Shown: positions 44,659 to 57,390, numbered from the stretch's first letter. The stretch is 64,000 bases of DNA from Calamus simplicifolius (GCA_900491605.1 UESW01004419.1:578480-642479); one strand, 5' to 3'. Made by a program: numbers and translations. Notes: generated from the letters alone by a model not told the origin.

Positions 44659-46865
44659 CGAATCCCCGCTATCCCCAACTCCGGGGATAAGTTTAACCCA
44701 AGAATAACTCTCAAGATAAACCTCACAACAATTCAAAGATCTCCCTAGATTTCCTCCCCCGTTTCTCAGATCTCATTCTCCAATCAATAAAGCAGAACAA
44801 AATTAAAACCAAACAATACCAAATCACATCATATCAGTGAGAAATTTTTCCATTCCTCCATCCTCTTCGGAAGAGAAAAGAGACAGAAAGATAGTAGCTC
44901 TTATGAAAACCCGGGAGCGGATCTGGAGGCGTATTCTATTCTAATTTCTAACCCTAGGGCATGTGGGGAAAGAAAAGAAAAAAAAAAAAAAAAAAAGGAG
45001 AAGGGAGGGGAAGGAGAGGCCGGCGACTATTTTGGTTTAAGTACGCGTGTCAACACCTGGCGCCTCGAAGTTCGCGATGGCGAACCGTCGGTGTTGGTTA
45101 TATAAACGTGGGCAAGGCGAGCCGGTCCGCCATCTAGCCGAACCGAGCCGGCTCGGTGGAAAAAAAAAAAAAAAAAAGTAAAATATTAAAGGCTTGGTTT
45201 AGTAAAGAGGGCGCGGTGGGTCGGAGGGACATGTGGATTGTTAGGTGCGTGTGGTGGAAGATAGAGCACATGTCGATGGGCCAGGGGGTGTTCGGTACGG
45301 CTCAGTACCGCCCGGTTTTGCCCAGGATCCGGTTTATCCGCTCTCCCCCCCCCACGCCCTTTAGTTTTTCGAAGGGTACGTGGCGGTTAGGCTGTGGTCG
45401 GCGAAAAATAAATGCCGTCCGAGGTGTTCCCTGTCTGTGTTTTTACCGCACGCACGCCGCACGGGGTCTAAAAATTTAGATTTTTAGTCGGATTTGATTA
45501 TTTAAATCTACTTTGGATTTTGGATGCCGCGTTGCTGCGTTCCAAGTTTTCAGGTCCGGAGTAACCCCCGGTGAGATCAAAGGAAGCTCCCTTGCGTCCG
45601 TTTAGCGAGGCCGGAGCTGAACCAATTCGTATCAACGTACGTGAGTGAAATTATCTGCAATTATGGCGTGTATTTATTTTGAAGTGTTTAGTATTGGGCA
45701 TTGAATTTTATAAGGAACGCTAGATAACCACGTCCAGCGTCAACTAAAAAAAGGGTGCCATAACTAGCGAGGTGAAATCGTTGCCATTGTTGATTGCTTG
45801 GATTAGAAGGGGATGAACCTGAAGATTTTTGAGTTTGCAATAAATTCGTCTTTTATTAAGATGACTGGAGTCTATAACTACGGGTAGGCAGCTAGCATCA
45901 CACCGGTCTGCTGACTAAATTCTTAGACGAGTTTTCTCTTTTGGTTTTATGAAAATTCTATGGAAAGTTTTGCACTACAGTTGGCAGGCTCAGCTGGCTA
46001 CAAGTCACTATGGTCAAGAAAAAGTTCCATCATAAAGTTTTATTGATTGCTCAATTTGGGAGGCACATCTGATTCATCTAGCTAGGATATTTGGCTTGAA
46101 ACCAAAAGAAGGATTTCGCTTGAATTGTTTTCTTCACTCAAAATTTGCCATTTACTCGTATTAGGGTTTAGAAGGCCTTTAAAAAATTTAATTTAGTTAT
46201 GCACATTACAAGGTTAACCATCTTAAAAATGCTGTTATTATTTTTTTTAAAAAAATATATATTACAATTTGGGTTGAATCTGTATAATATATTTATTCAT
46301 CTACAATCATAACACTATATAGCTTGCAAGTTTGACAAATATTTACGTTATAAGATAAAATTCAAGACAAGCATAGAAATATAATTGTAGCTCATAAAAT
46401 TATACAATATCATAAAGAAACATAGCTTATTTAAGATAATGCAATTATGTTCTATTTAATTATAATATAGAATAAATTATATTTGATACCAATATTCTAT
46501 CAAGTGCCGGACTCTTTGTTTGGATAAATAGCTACTTGCTAACTAGGGCTCATAAATGAGATTTATAGCCCATAGCATAATCCTCAATTTCAATTAAATA
46601 TGCTATGATATAAACTTAAACAACTTATACCATCAATTGTTTAAATATAATTTAGCGATTTATCATATGAGTGGCATAAAATAGATAAAGCTTGACAATT
46701 GTCTTCTTTTAAAATATTAAAATTGTGTTAGAGTATATCCTTCATTAACTTTTTCATGGATTATCTAACGTCTAATTATGGTTATTGATGTCGCTGATCC
46801 AACGTCGTTAGAGAACCATGAAGGAAATGACGGAGCACTGCTTTGGCCTCTGATATCCCTTCAGC
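44659..46865 (-). promoter_or_regulatory. Upstream region of the bHLH gene and adjoining intergenic DNA
   Basis: The first few hundred bases above the start are pyrimidine- and A-rich and should hold the 5' UTR and promoter. The bases at 44659-44736 are in frame and may be 5' UTR. An A-run lies at about 44980 and another near 45160. A TATATAAA at about 45099 is on the + strand and does not serve the bHLH gene. From 45.7 to 46.8 kb the sequence is A/T-rich with nothing recognised. Confidence 0.35.
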
Positions 46866-47818
46866 TGATGCGCTGATCAAACTACATGACCCACGAGATG
46901 AGGGATCACAAACTCAATGTCACACGGTCCGGCGCACTCCGCTCTTCTCAACCTTGGGCTCATCTTAGCAGCGGCCCACCTCGACTTGGTGCCAATTTCG
47001 GCATCGACAACAGCCCACTTCGACCACGGCGTCGGTCTCGGCATCGGTGACGCCCACTTCGACCATGGCGTCGGTCTTGGCGTCGGCGATGGCCACCTTG
47101 GCAACGGCGTCGGCGTCGGCGTCAGCCTCGACCCATCTCCTCCGCGGCCCACCTCGATCTTGGCATCGACCGCGGCCCACTTCGATCACGGCGTCGGTCT
47201 TGGCGTGGCATCGGTCTCGACGTCAGCGACGGCCCACTTCGACCATGGCGTCGGTCTCGACCACGTCGTCGGTCTCGGCGATGGCCCACTTCGACCACGG
47301 CGTCGGTCTTGGCATCGGCGACGGCCCACCTTGGCAACGGCATCGGCGTTGGCCTCGGCAACGGCCTCGGCGTCGGCCTCAGCGGCAAAGGCCGACATGC
47401 ATCCACTTGCTATAAGGAATTTCACGTAGCTTGCTAATCCGTTTCTTTTTGCCAAGATCACGGGTGGTTACCAAAATATTATGAACCGTTGCCGATACTT
47501 ATAGCACACGTTTAGCAGCTGTAGCCGATCTTAACGAAAGATGTGATTCGGCTGTTATCAATGAAGGGTAAGAGGACCCCCGAAAGGTATATAAAGAGCC
47601 CGACCCCCAACGAGGAGGGGACTCAATCTCTACTCTCTCATTAAAAAATTCTGTTCTTCAGATCGCTGACTTGAGCGTCAGAGGGTCCCCACCGGAACCA
47701 TCGGTCCGAAACTTTTCTTGCAGGTTTCCTGCTGAAGGAGGCGGTCCCTATCATTCTCTGAAGGCCAACAAAGCATTTCTATCACTTGACGCTCCTCAAA
47801 AGTGATTTGGCAGCAACA
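46866..47818 (+). mobile_element. Tat-type LTR with GC-rich U3 array (probable solo LTR)
   Basis: Begins TGATGCGCTGATC and ends CAGCAACA. After the array there is a TATATAAA box (about 47589), then GACTTGAGCGTCAGAGGGTC and TTGCAGG, the block shared by the other Tat-type LTRs here. Neither a primer-binding site nor a polypurine tract borders it, so it is probably a solo LTR. I could not find a matching 5-bp target duplication, so the exact ends are uncertain. Confidence 0.65.
46935..47395. repeat. GC-rich minisatellite in an LTR
   Basis: Imperfect tandem copies of a unit around CCCACTTCGACCACGGCGTC with GGTCTCGGCATCGG spacers, about 36-40 bp, degenerate in length. Open frames through it on both strands are caused by the repeat and are not genes. 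Confidence 0.85.
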
Positions 47819-50800
47819 ATTATCATTTATATACCCGCAATCATGTATAAGGGATATCATCTCTCAAAAATGAATAATAATTTGAATTAAAAATATAACT
47901 ATTATGACAGACTGATCATTATTCGCATAATGATAATAATTGGTAAAGTAATACATTGTGTAATTCATTCATTGTTGGGGAGGAAATGTAACATAATTAT
48001 AATATAAAGTAATTGAGATACCAAGATAAATGATTAAGAGTACCCTATAAAAAAAAGCTCTAAAGAAAGTAAAACTTTCATTTTAAAGGCTTTGTCATAA
48101 TCTTAAGATACATGGCCATAGTAATTAGGTTTCATTATATATATAACAATTTAAATGAAGCTTCTTTTCCTTTTTATGATGCATAATAATAGTTTATTTT
48201 CAATAATAACTTACAAAAGCTTCTTGTGCAAGTAACTTCTCCTGATAGTTGCTTGTGATTCTTCCATAAAAATAGCTTCTCTTCACCACTAACTCCCTCT
48301 CAATAATTAATTCGAATGATAAACTACCCATATATGGCCTTATTTGTGAATAACAAGTGGCTAATCATGAACATTCTAGATGCCAAACCATAATTGATTA
48401 ATTAAATCTCAATGGATATAACTTTTATTGGCTACCTTTTTACAATTGATTAATAACTTATTGAGTCAAATTATTATAATCCATTACCTAATAGGCCAAC
48501 GATAAGAAATGTTAGATTAACCACAACAACAGACTTTATACATGACCATTTAATCTTTTATTTTAACTATGGTATATGCCAAAACAAAGAACCCATAATG
48601 ATATCTGTTAAAACTAAAATAGAATATGCATCTCAACTATAATATAAAACGTAATCTTGAATATATTGTTCATACTTATCATAAAGAACAACTGTAATTT
48701 ATATAAGCTAATCATCTCTATAGAACATGATGAAATGAATATCATTTGAGAGCATTGATCACACTCATCTACGCTCGCTCACCAATTTTAAACCCTACCC
48801 CCCCTTTTCCCTGCGGGCGATGCAGAGAGAGAGAGAGAGAGAGAGCCGTCGTGAACCGAAGATCGTAAATCTATTCATTCTTTTGTTTCAAATCACGTGA
48901 ACGGTTCCCTTTCAGCCATTGCGAGGCTCACCAAACCCAGTCAATTCGTCACCTACGCAAATCCCACCATCCCACAACCCTCGATCGTCTCCCACCCTCA
49001 TCGCAGTTGGTTCGGTGGGGCCCATCAGGGATCTCGTCCGAGTCTCTTTCCGGGTCCCGGAAACACGGCCCTCTAAATTCCTCCTTATCTTTTCCTTCAC
49101 GTTTAATCGATTTCCCGATTAAAACGGTCCCGAATCACGAGAGCCGTCTCGGAGTTGGCTCACGCGAGCCCCTATTCTTCTTTCACGTGAAATTGCTGGA
49201 CGTCGGCGTACTTTTCTTTCCGGCCTTTTCTTTCCGGCTTCGCTAGGAGCCGGGCCGGGCCGAGCCGAGCCGAGCCGTCAATTTTGTTACACCTACGCAA
49301 GAATTCTAATCTCTGGAGCAGGGAAATCTCCACCGTCCGATCGCCGCACGCAGGATGAATATATTCGGTTGCTGGGCGTCATCCGGGGGACAGCATACCG
49401 CGCTCGGAAGCGTCACGCGTCACGCCTTCCATGCGGGAGCAATAAAGCGTGGGGGGGCGTCTGGAGGAGATGGGACACGTGTCGAGTTTATGAGTGGGGG
49501 AAGTGCGCTCCCCCTGTTACGAAACCACGGCGAAGAGGGGGCAAACGGGGACCGCATTCGATCGCGCCGCTTGAATTTCCGCCGTGAGATGAGATGACGT
49601 GGCTGGGGGATAAAGTCGCGAATTTTTCCCCCTTCCTTCTTCCGGCTGACTTGTGACCAAAATTCCTGTTGAATTAGAAAGATGCGGATCGGATCAAGCA
49701 GACAATGAATGTTTGTCCGCTAAGTTAAATCATGTTTGACCAGGAGTAAGAAATGTTTGTTGGATGAAAAATAACGATCAAAAAATATATATATTCCGTA
49801 TCACTCAACCAGATCCATCCATGATTTTCACATGCAATGTATCCGTAAAGCACCTGTTTGCGCCTTGCTAAGCAACCATAGGCCTTGCACGCTATAATAT
49901 TTAAAAGTAAAGAAAATAAATAAATTCAAGCTTAACTATATTTAAATAGTTTAAATAAGAAATGTACTACGTTTAAATATAGTTAAGCTTGAATTTATTT
50001 ATTTTCTTTACTTTTATATATATATATATATATATATAGAAAAGGAGTTGGACTTAATTGGAGAGAAATGAGAAAAAAAACAACATACAAATTTGATGGA
50101 AGTATATATTTATTCTTTTGAAGGCGATGATAATCACTGACATTGTTGAAATAAATAATTAGCTTGAATTGATAAATATCGAGCACATGATCATAAATAA
50201 AAAATTGTTATTATTATATCAGGAATGTATATTGCATTTCCAAAGAATTCAACGTATGAAAGTTGAACACATACTACACAAATAATGGCTGCCTCCATAT
50301 ATACGCTTCACTCCTCGAGACACGTTATATGTCTAATAAATTTTAACTATTTTTATAATATTTATGTTTATTGCAGCAGTCAATTTAGATTAGCTATTTT
50401 TTTATGAATAATAAGTGTTTATTTTGTAGGATAGATATTTGCAATTCTGCAAAAATGTCTGTGATTAGTTCTATCATATTTCTATTTAAATTTTATTTAT
50501 TTTTAAGCAATTAATATTGATATATTGTCTTTGATATCCATGCGAGTATAATAGCAGAATAATTAATTAGATTTACGTTTAACTACATGTGAATGCCTTC
50601 AAATCTCTCCATCCTGCTATATAACGAGATTATATCTCATGCGCATTGCTTTGGGTATTATAATTTTAGTTAATTGCTAAAAAGGGTAAGAATTGCCTGC
50701 AAGTTCGGTCCGGGTGCTAGCCATTTTTAGATGCTGCAACTAAGATTTTATTCATATTATCTTTGGGCACATGTCACGCATGGGTTGGTCGAAAGAGACA

Positions 50801-51485
50801 TCCATCATTTTTTTTTTTTTTTTTTCTTTTGCACCATCTTGTCCCCACTATGCGGCCGTATATATTTCGCATAACATATGGCAATGATACGTGCACCCAC
50901 GTCCGTGCACCGATTTGAGCATCCAACATCAAACCTCAATTCTTTCTACGTGTTACATTCGCTCCATTTCATTTTATGATCTATCAATCTTTCCTTAATT
51001 TATGTTTTGAAATATGAAAATTCATTGCATCCAAGTAATAATTAAACCAGAGCCAAAATAATTTGAGTACTCAAAACAGGCATAGTATATATGGTAAAAA
51101 AATATTACGCAAATTTGTTTTTAAAACTCAAAAGAAAATCTCATAATATTTTGTATTTCTCTTTTTTTTTCTATATAAAAAAAATCCAATCTTCATTTGA
51201 AAAATATGATAAGCCCACTGAAAATTTCTTCGTATAGGGGTTGGACACTCAACTAATGCTATATAACGGCATCAATATATTTGATTCCTTGGGAGTGCTT
51301 AGGAGGGGAGTGTATTGTATTGGCATTTTATTTTTTTAACGCATGAAATTTGTGGTACCCAGCATTACATGTGATTCAAAAGGAACGCACTTATTGCAGT
51401 CCAAATTGATTTCTAACGGTGCCCATCATGATCGAAGAAAGCTCATGATATAAGTCACCTAGTTTAGCTTTTGATCCTGTAGTAC
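47819..51485. other. Intergenic region without recognised genes
   Basis: Mostly A/T-rich. It includes a (GA)n run at 48824-48845, a GC-rich stretch at 48.9-49.6 kb with short readings but no recognisable domain, and the perfect inverted repeat at 49902-50016. The GC-rich part could be a promoter-like CpG-rich remnant; I cannot assign it to a gene. Confidence 0.5.
49902..50016. repeat. Perfect 45-bp inverted repeat with 25-bp loop
   Basis: The left arm (49902-49946) starts TAAAAGTAAAGAAAATAAAT and the right arm (49972-50016) is its exact reverse complement, ending ATTTTCTTTACTTTTA. The 25-base loop is A/T-rich. An RNA from either strand would fold into a long uninterrupted hairpin. A (TA)n run follows directly (about 50015-50038). 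I do not match it to a known miRNA or MITE family. Confidence 0.9.
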
Positions 51486-51496
51486 AAAATTATGCC

Positions 51497-52218
51497 CTTT
51501 TTTTTTTTTTTTAATAGATGAATGATGACATCAATTTAGGGTAAGCCAAATTTAATATATAAGACTATAAAATTTGAATTAGAATAAAAGGACACGAGTT
51601 TTCTAGCTTCCAACTCCAAAAGCCAAAGTGATAGATCATCCTGACGGCTCTTCAGTCTGCCGTTGAATTAGCTTCCCTATAAATGTGTCGAATCTAGACG
51701 CAGTGAGCTCCCTGAAGGAGAGATTGAATATCGTAAATCAAGGGATTGATAGATATGATCGCAGTGGTCCGTACGAAGCCAACGAATCACAGTAATAGCA
51801 TCCCCTTAATAATAAGACTACAAGCGCATAGACTACGGATGGCATAGGAAATATCAGCCCAAGTAGTATACAGCTCTGCCAAAGATACGAGGAGTCAAGA
51901 AGGCCGAATCCATCAGCTGCTAGTATCGCACCATCCAATCCTCGAATCACAAAAACCGATCCAGCAGATCTACTTTGAATGCTCTTATCAAAGTTGATTT
52001 TGATAGACCCTAAAGGTGGAGACTCCCAAGATGTAAAGACCGTCTGTCGGCGCGCTGCCAAGGTAGCATGAGAACTTCAAGGGTTAGAGCTATCAGAATC
52101 AAGATATATCCGATGGAAAGTGTATTCCGTTGATAAGAAAATGACTGTCCTGACAATTCTATGTGGAGGAGCAATTCATCAGTAAATACAAGTCGATTTC
52201 GAAGTAATCAGACTTGAT
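51497..52218 (-). mobile_element. 5'-truncated LINE with RNase H-like coding and target duplication
   Basis: The - strand reading at 52061 onward gives WESPPLGSIKINFDKSIQSR and VFVIRGLDGAILAADGFGLL, the start of an RNase H-like domain (RVT_3 type) found at the end of plant L1-type LINE ORF2; it then breaks by frame shift. A T-run at 51498-51512 on the + strand is the LINE's poly(A) tail. Both edges carry AAAATTATGCC (51486-51496 and 52219-52229), an 11-bp target-site duplication. So this is one truncated LINE insertion of about 720 bp. Confidence 0.85.
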
Positions 52219-52229
52219 AAAATTATGCC

Positions 52230-53683
52230 ATTTTTAATTGAACTATAAATTTATTCACTCCCCTTTTTAATTAAACTATGATGGGTTTCTTCTTTTTTAA
52301 AAAAAAAAAAAAAAATTGGGGATTGTGAGACCTACCATTTCCATCGTGTGAATATTTACATCAAAAAATGGCCGGAGTCAGACTTGGAAGAGATGAAGGA
52401 AAACCATAACTTACCATCATTTGGCTGACACCTTGAAGGGACAGGAAAAATCGATCATATCTCAAAAGTCAATACATCATATGCAATGCATGCCATGGAT
52501 TCAGCAAGAAATTAAAACGCAAGCGAACGGCCCAAGTACTTGGTCCCAGGACACCCATCAACTCGATCAATCAAACCCCACCAAACCCCCGTCCTTGATC
52601 CTTCCAAACAAGGGCATCCAAGCGGCCAACTTTGGTCTCCATCATGGCCGATTTAAGCTCAGCGTTTAAGTGCTGGCCTGTTCATCGAAAAGTATCGTGC
52701 ACCCTTGCGATCCCTGGACCACCCAGGGTGGACGCGTAGAGCCGGGCTTCTAACGAAGCTTGCGTTCGCCTTCACAGCTAATATTATTGAAAGCTCTTTC
52801 AAACCTACCCGTCTCTCCAAACAAACTCTCCATTTGGTGGGCGTTTCACAGCGGTCTCAATCTTTAGGCGTGAAGGAAAGGAAACAAAACGTGCAACAGA
52901 AGAGCAGTTGGACAGCAAGGACGTGAGAACTGAGAACTGAGCAGAGAGCAGTGTGGATATAAACAATTAAACAAACAGGTGGCCACGTTAATTAAGAACC
53001 GATCGAGAGCTGATTTGAACTCTGCTGGACTGGGATTAGGTCCAGAATTAGCTCGTGGCTCATCCAGCCATCTAATGGTCCAACACTGAAGAGATTACGC
53101 GCGAGCATCGGATATATTTCAATCGATCTTCTGGTGTCGGTGGATGAAATATCTTTGGGATCCTGACTTTCGCTTTTGCTTTTGGAGTTTTGAGCTTCGT
53201 TATTGTCATTCAAGTAGAGATTTGGCCCACTGATCTGGTGCTTTGGTGAAGGCCATCTGGGGACCATTTTTGAGCTGGATGTCAACGTTTCATCAGGGAA
53301 CATGCCATGCTTGTGATACTATGAACTGGGGCTTCGGATCTTGGACTTTCGGTTTGAGCGATTTGCTTCACGAATGGAGCAACTTGTGAGGTTGACACAT
53401 TGAATACAACAGTGGTGACAGCATCTTGGCTGATTCCATTTAGATCGAGACAGGAAACGCTGGTTGATGGTTAATTGGGTTGACATGGATGTGTGTGATA
53501 TCTGTTTGGCTAAGAAAAGCATTAGATTTTTTTTTTCTTCTCTATCCAATAACTTCAAAACATAAATTTCAAAGAGGGACAAACATTGCCTCTCAGCTTG
53601 GCAATATTTGACAGAGATAAGAAGTGCAACACCTGCCATTTAATCGATCAAAACTAGTGAAGGAGATGAACTAATTTATGTAG
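52230..53683. other. Intergenic region with two unrecognised - strand readings
   Basis: Contains an A-run near 52.3 kb. Two consecutive - strand readings, 53639-53319 (Cys-rich patch CCHHCC) and 53303-52992 (Ser/Asn/Lys-rich, polar), lie almost end to end in different frames. They could be fragments of a decayed gene, for example a last exon, but I recognise no family and they may be chance. Confidence 0.25.
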
Positions 53684-53688
53684 ATAAT

Positions 53689-54651
53689 TGTTGCTGCGAA
53701 ATCCGCTCTTCAACTCGGGTATGGTCCGACTTTGGATCTGGACGTCGATCTCTCGTCCGGATGAAACTTATATGACAGTCCTCACATAGAGAGTATCGGG
53801 GATGGCTCTATGCGGAAGACCATCCGACCCCCAAATCAGTGGAGATTCACAGCAAGCAAATGTGAGGAGAAAGTTTTTGCAAAAGAGTCCTTAAAAAATG
53901 GTCTCTCGAGAGTTCGAGCTCTGCTTTAGCTTTAATGAAGTTTTTCAATAAGAGTATGAGTGTACCTAAAAAGCTTTAGGATAAGGGTATTTATAAGTTG
54001 CGGTGTGATGACAGGCAACTACCTAATTCCTTGGACGTGTCACAAGGGATCAGAAACCGTGACGATTCGAATCGAATTCGAATCCGATTTGTTACGAGAC
54101 CGGTAGCATTAGCATCTGGTTAGTTAGAGAATCAATGGTTAGAGAAGCTAGTTGATGCTTTAAGATTTGATGATTTTATAGGCTTTAGGCCACCTCTAAT
54201 ATTATTGGCCTAATCTCCCACTTAGGGTTGTTAGGGGTTTACGTGGCTAAAATCTTATCAATTATCATGGATTTAAATTCTTCCATGCGTGGTTCCACAG
54301 AGGTTCAGGAGTACCTCGGTCTGGACGAGATATGAGAATAGCTCGGCTCTGCCGAGGCATATGAATACCTCGATATGATCAAGGTAAGAGGATGGCTCGG
54401 CTCTACCGAGGTATATGAATACCTCGGTCTGGCCGAGGTAAGAGGATAGCTCGGTCCTGCCAAGACGAGAGAATGGTTCAGAATAATTCAGTCTGAGAGT
54501 AGCTCGGTCTAAGAATGATTCGGTCTTGCCGAGGTGTATCAGCTCTGATATCTTTTAGACGTGACAGCTGGCTGATCAAAAATTAAAAGTAGTCTCGACC
54601 TTTTTATCGTATGCATGAGTATTGGTGCAAAAATAATTTTACCCCTCATCA
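53689..54651 (-). mobile_element. Solo LTR, Tat-type, with target duplication
   Basis: On the - strand it starts TGATGAGGGGTAAAATTATTT and ends TTTCGCAGCAACA. A TATAAATA box lies at 53988-53995 and a U3 array of TACCTCGG/CCGAGGTA-type units at about 54.30-54.54 kb. The host bases on both sides read ATAAT (53684-53688 and 54652-54656), a 5-bp target-site duplication. With one LTR and no internal sequence, it is a solo LTR left by LTR-LTR recombination. Confidence 0.88.
54300..54540. repeat. U3 minisatellite in the solo LTR
   Basis: Imperfect tandem copies of a unit around GAATACCTCGGTCTGGCCGA and GGATAGCTCGGCTCTGCC, about 55 bp, partly self-complementary (TACCTCGG/CCGAGGTA). The array at 12.0-12.14 kb is the related version in opposite orientation. 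Confidence 0.75.
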
Positions 54652-56529
54652 ATAATTATATCTTATTTTCCTGCTTATCCAACAAAGTTCGACCTCAAAC
54701 ACCGCAGATGCAATGATCTCAGGAATATAATCACCCCTTTTGAAATGCATCATGCATGGTGGATAACTTCATGTCTTTAAATATGCTTTGCTACCAAGAG
54801 AAAAATAATGATGAAAAACAAATATACTGTTGTTATTTATAAAAGAAAATTTAGATACAACAAATCAAAAACACATCCAATAATCATATAAAATAAATCA
54901 TACCTGATTATTGCAAGATTTATAATTTCTCTGCATTATAAAACCTGATTAGGGTTTTGTGTATGGGGCAAGCAAGAAGACTTTTCTCTAACTCAGAAAC
55001 AGTAAAAGTATTAAGGCTCAATAAAATTACTATAAAATTTTTGGGATAAGAAAAAAAAAAACCTCTTCTTATGATAATCAAACACAAACTATTGTATATT
55101 CCGTACATATTGATCTTTTCTTTTTCGTAGGGCTCGCACTTAACATAACATAAGCCCATCTTACTCTAAGGTGCATCGATCAAATGGTCCAACAATACAA
55201 ATTAATGGCAATTCCAAATCATAATGAACTTATAAAATACTCTATTAATTTAATATTAAATTAATCTAAATAATGACTATGCTGGTTTATATACCAAAAA
55301 AAAAAAAAAACTATATAATAATTCAAACGTGTTTTATGTGATATCTTATGGTTCCAAGGAAGATATTAAAGCGTCAGACATTCAAACATGTTTTGCTCAT
55401 GCAAAATTGAGGAATCTACAATAGGATCGATGATAGAAACCTTCGACAGACTTGCACAGTTTCATCCAAATGCTTCATGTTGAAAGAAGAAAAGATGTCA
55501 CAGTTTGAGTCATGATTGAGACGGGCATCAAACGGATTGTCCCATTCTTTTCGGCTTGTTGAAGATAAAGAGGAAGTGAGATCAAGTCGTCAGCAGCTGG
55601 CCCATGCTGCATGGTAAGTGAGCTGGCCTGCTCATGGATTTTGGTCTAACTTGGTAGATCAGATGATCAGAATCATCAGATCAGATGTAGCACAGTTGTT
55701 CCTAACTTTGTATGGTACCATCATTAATCTCAATGTCACTGTACCTTTTAGTCCTATGCCCCCAAAATATCTACTGCATCAAAGTCCAGCTCAAGCGTTC
55801 ATCGTTGATGGCTGCTTATTTGCTTCTCGGAGCCAGGGCACAGTTTCATGCGTTTGTCGTGAAGGTGGTAACGAGAAAAGATGGAGTACTGGAGTGCAAT
55901 AAACGTGACACAGAAGAAGAAAAAGAGTAAAGAGAAAAGGAGACAGCAGCGACGGATACCGAAGTTGGACTTGGACCCCCTGCTGGCCTAACGCTGTCTC
56001 CAACTTTACTTCTCTTTGTTGCTTTTTTTTTTTGTTTTTTCCAAAAAAGTAAAACTATTTTTTTCTAGAGAAAGACATAACATGGTTGCAAAGAGACCAA
56101 AAAATTCTAAATTTTCGTCAGTGGAAGTCTGGATCAAAAATATTATTTAATCTTATCAACATCTAGACTCAGCAATATTCTATATATACAATTAAAAAAC
56201 ATCATATGTCCAGAGATATTGAATGATCGATGCAGTAGAATTGATCATAATACTTGCTCTTTGGGGCGGAAACTAATTAAATCGCATCCTTTTCAACATG
56301 GTTGAAGGTTATCCCTCGTTGCCATCATTTTCCGTGAAAGCAAAGCTTGGCAGGAAAGCGCCAATTTTTATTTAATATTCGATTCACATATGGATCTTTT
56401 TCAGGTGTGAGATATTGTCAACAAAGCGCGTGAATCATTTACTACTTTAATTGGCTGCCAGCTCACGGAATGGAGGAAGCTTACACAAGACTGATGGCAC
56501 CGCTGGTGCAAGAAAGATTAGGTTCAACC
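54652..56529. other. Intergenic region without recognised genes
   Basis: A/T-rich, with an A-run near 55.3 kb. Short readings around 55.6-55.9 kb overlap on both strands and show no recognisable domain. Confidence 0.5.
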
Positions 56530-57170
56530 TTTTTTTTTTTTAACCTTTTTTTTTATATATAAGCAAACAATCACAATGGTCTCGTGCAAATTAATTCGTC
56601 AAAAAAAATAAAATATATTTTAAGTATAAAAGGATAGGATCATCTTGCTCTTAAATTCAAATCCAGAAAGATAAGCTATCGAGGCCGCAATCTAGTCAGC
56701 CGCAGAGTTGGCTTCTCGATAGACATAACGGATATGAATTGAGGGTGCTCCGTATGTCATGTAGCAATGGGCTAATTGCAACCTGATCGTCGCAGTCCTG
56801 ACGGAACCATCGGATAACAGTAAGAGAATCTTTCTCTATGAGAAGACTGTGAGCACGAAGGATCCGAATGGTGTAGAAAATACCTGCCTAGGTTGCATAC
56901 AGCTCAGCCAGCGGAACAGAGCAGTCCAAAAGGCCTAGGCCATCAGCAGCCAATATAACATCGTCAATGTCATGGATTATAAAAGCTGAGCCAATAAGTC
57001 TGCTCCGAATACTATCATCAAAATTAATTTCAACCTTTGACGCTATTAAACCTTGTTGGCCCGAAGATTGGGTCCAAAATTTAACCTTGGCCTGGCTCGT
57101 TGCAGGCCTAAAATTATGTTGCCCAGCTCCTTAATTGCACCTTCAAGTGAAACAAATGGCAATATATAAT
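56530..57170 (-). mobile_element. 5'-truncated LINE tail with RNase H-like coding (broken)
   Basis: On the - strand from about 57.04 kb one can read KVEINFDDSIRS, IIHDIDDVILAADGLGLLDC and, after a stop, IEKDSLTVIRWFR, matching the same RNase H-like domain as the 51.5-kb copy with Asp residues at the expected sites. In-frame stops make it a pseudogene. T-runs at 56530-56563 mark the poly(A) side. The 5' edge is not sharply defined and no target duplication was found. Confidence 0.7.
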
Positions 57171-57390
57171 GCTTGATGGCCATCACATCCACTCGATGAG
57201 GTTTAGAAATAGCAATAGAATGAATGGAAGCTAGATTTTGCTCAACTTAATTTTTAACTTGATTTTCTGTAATCCATCCTATATATAACCATCCAATGCC
57301 CCACTGTGGCAATAAAAATACAGCCTCCATTTCTGACCAACAAAGAACAAGGATTCCAACCCTACTTCATTGCGTTGCCCCTACTTTTTT

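Noticed and set aside
45090..45110. TATATAAA considered as the bHLH promoter
   Set aside because: It reads on the + strand, whereas the bHLH gene is on the - strand, and no + strand gene follows.
46917..47400. Regular spaced repeats considered as a CRISPR-like array
   Set aside because: Units are imperfect with no unique spacers, in plant DNA inside an LTR; this is a minisatellite.
46877..47461. Overlapping readings on both strands, up to 170 residues
   Set aside because: They are Ala/Ser/Arg/Pro repeats produced by the GC-rich minisatellite in all frames, with no domain.
49355..49597. 80-residue GC-rich + strand reading
   Set aside because: No domain recognised and two overlapping frames are equally open; composition is a sufficient explanation.
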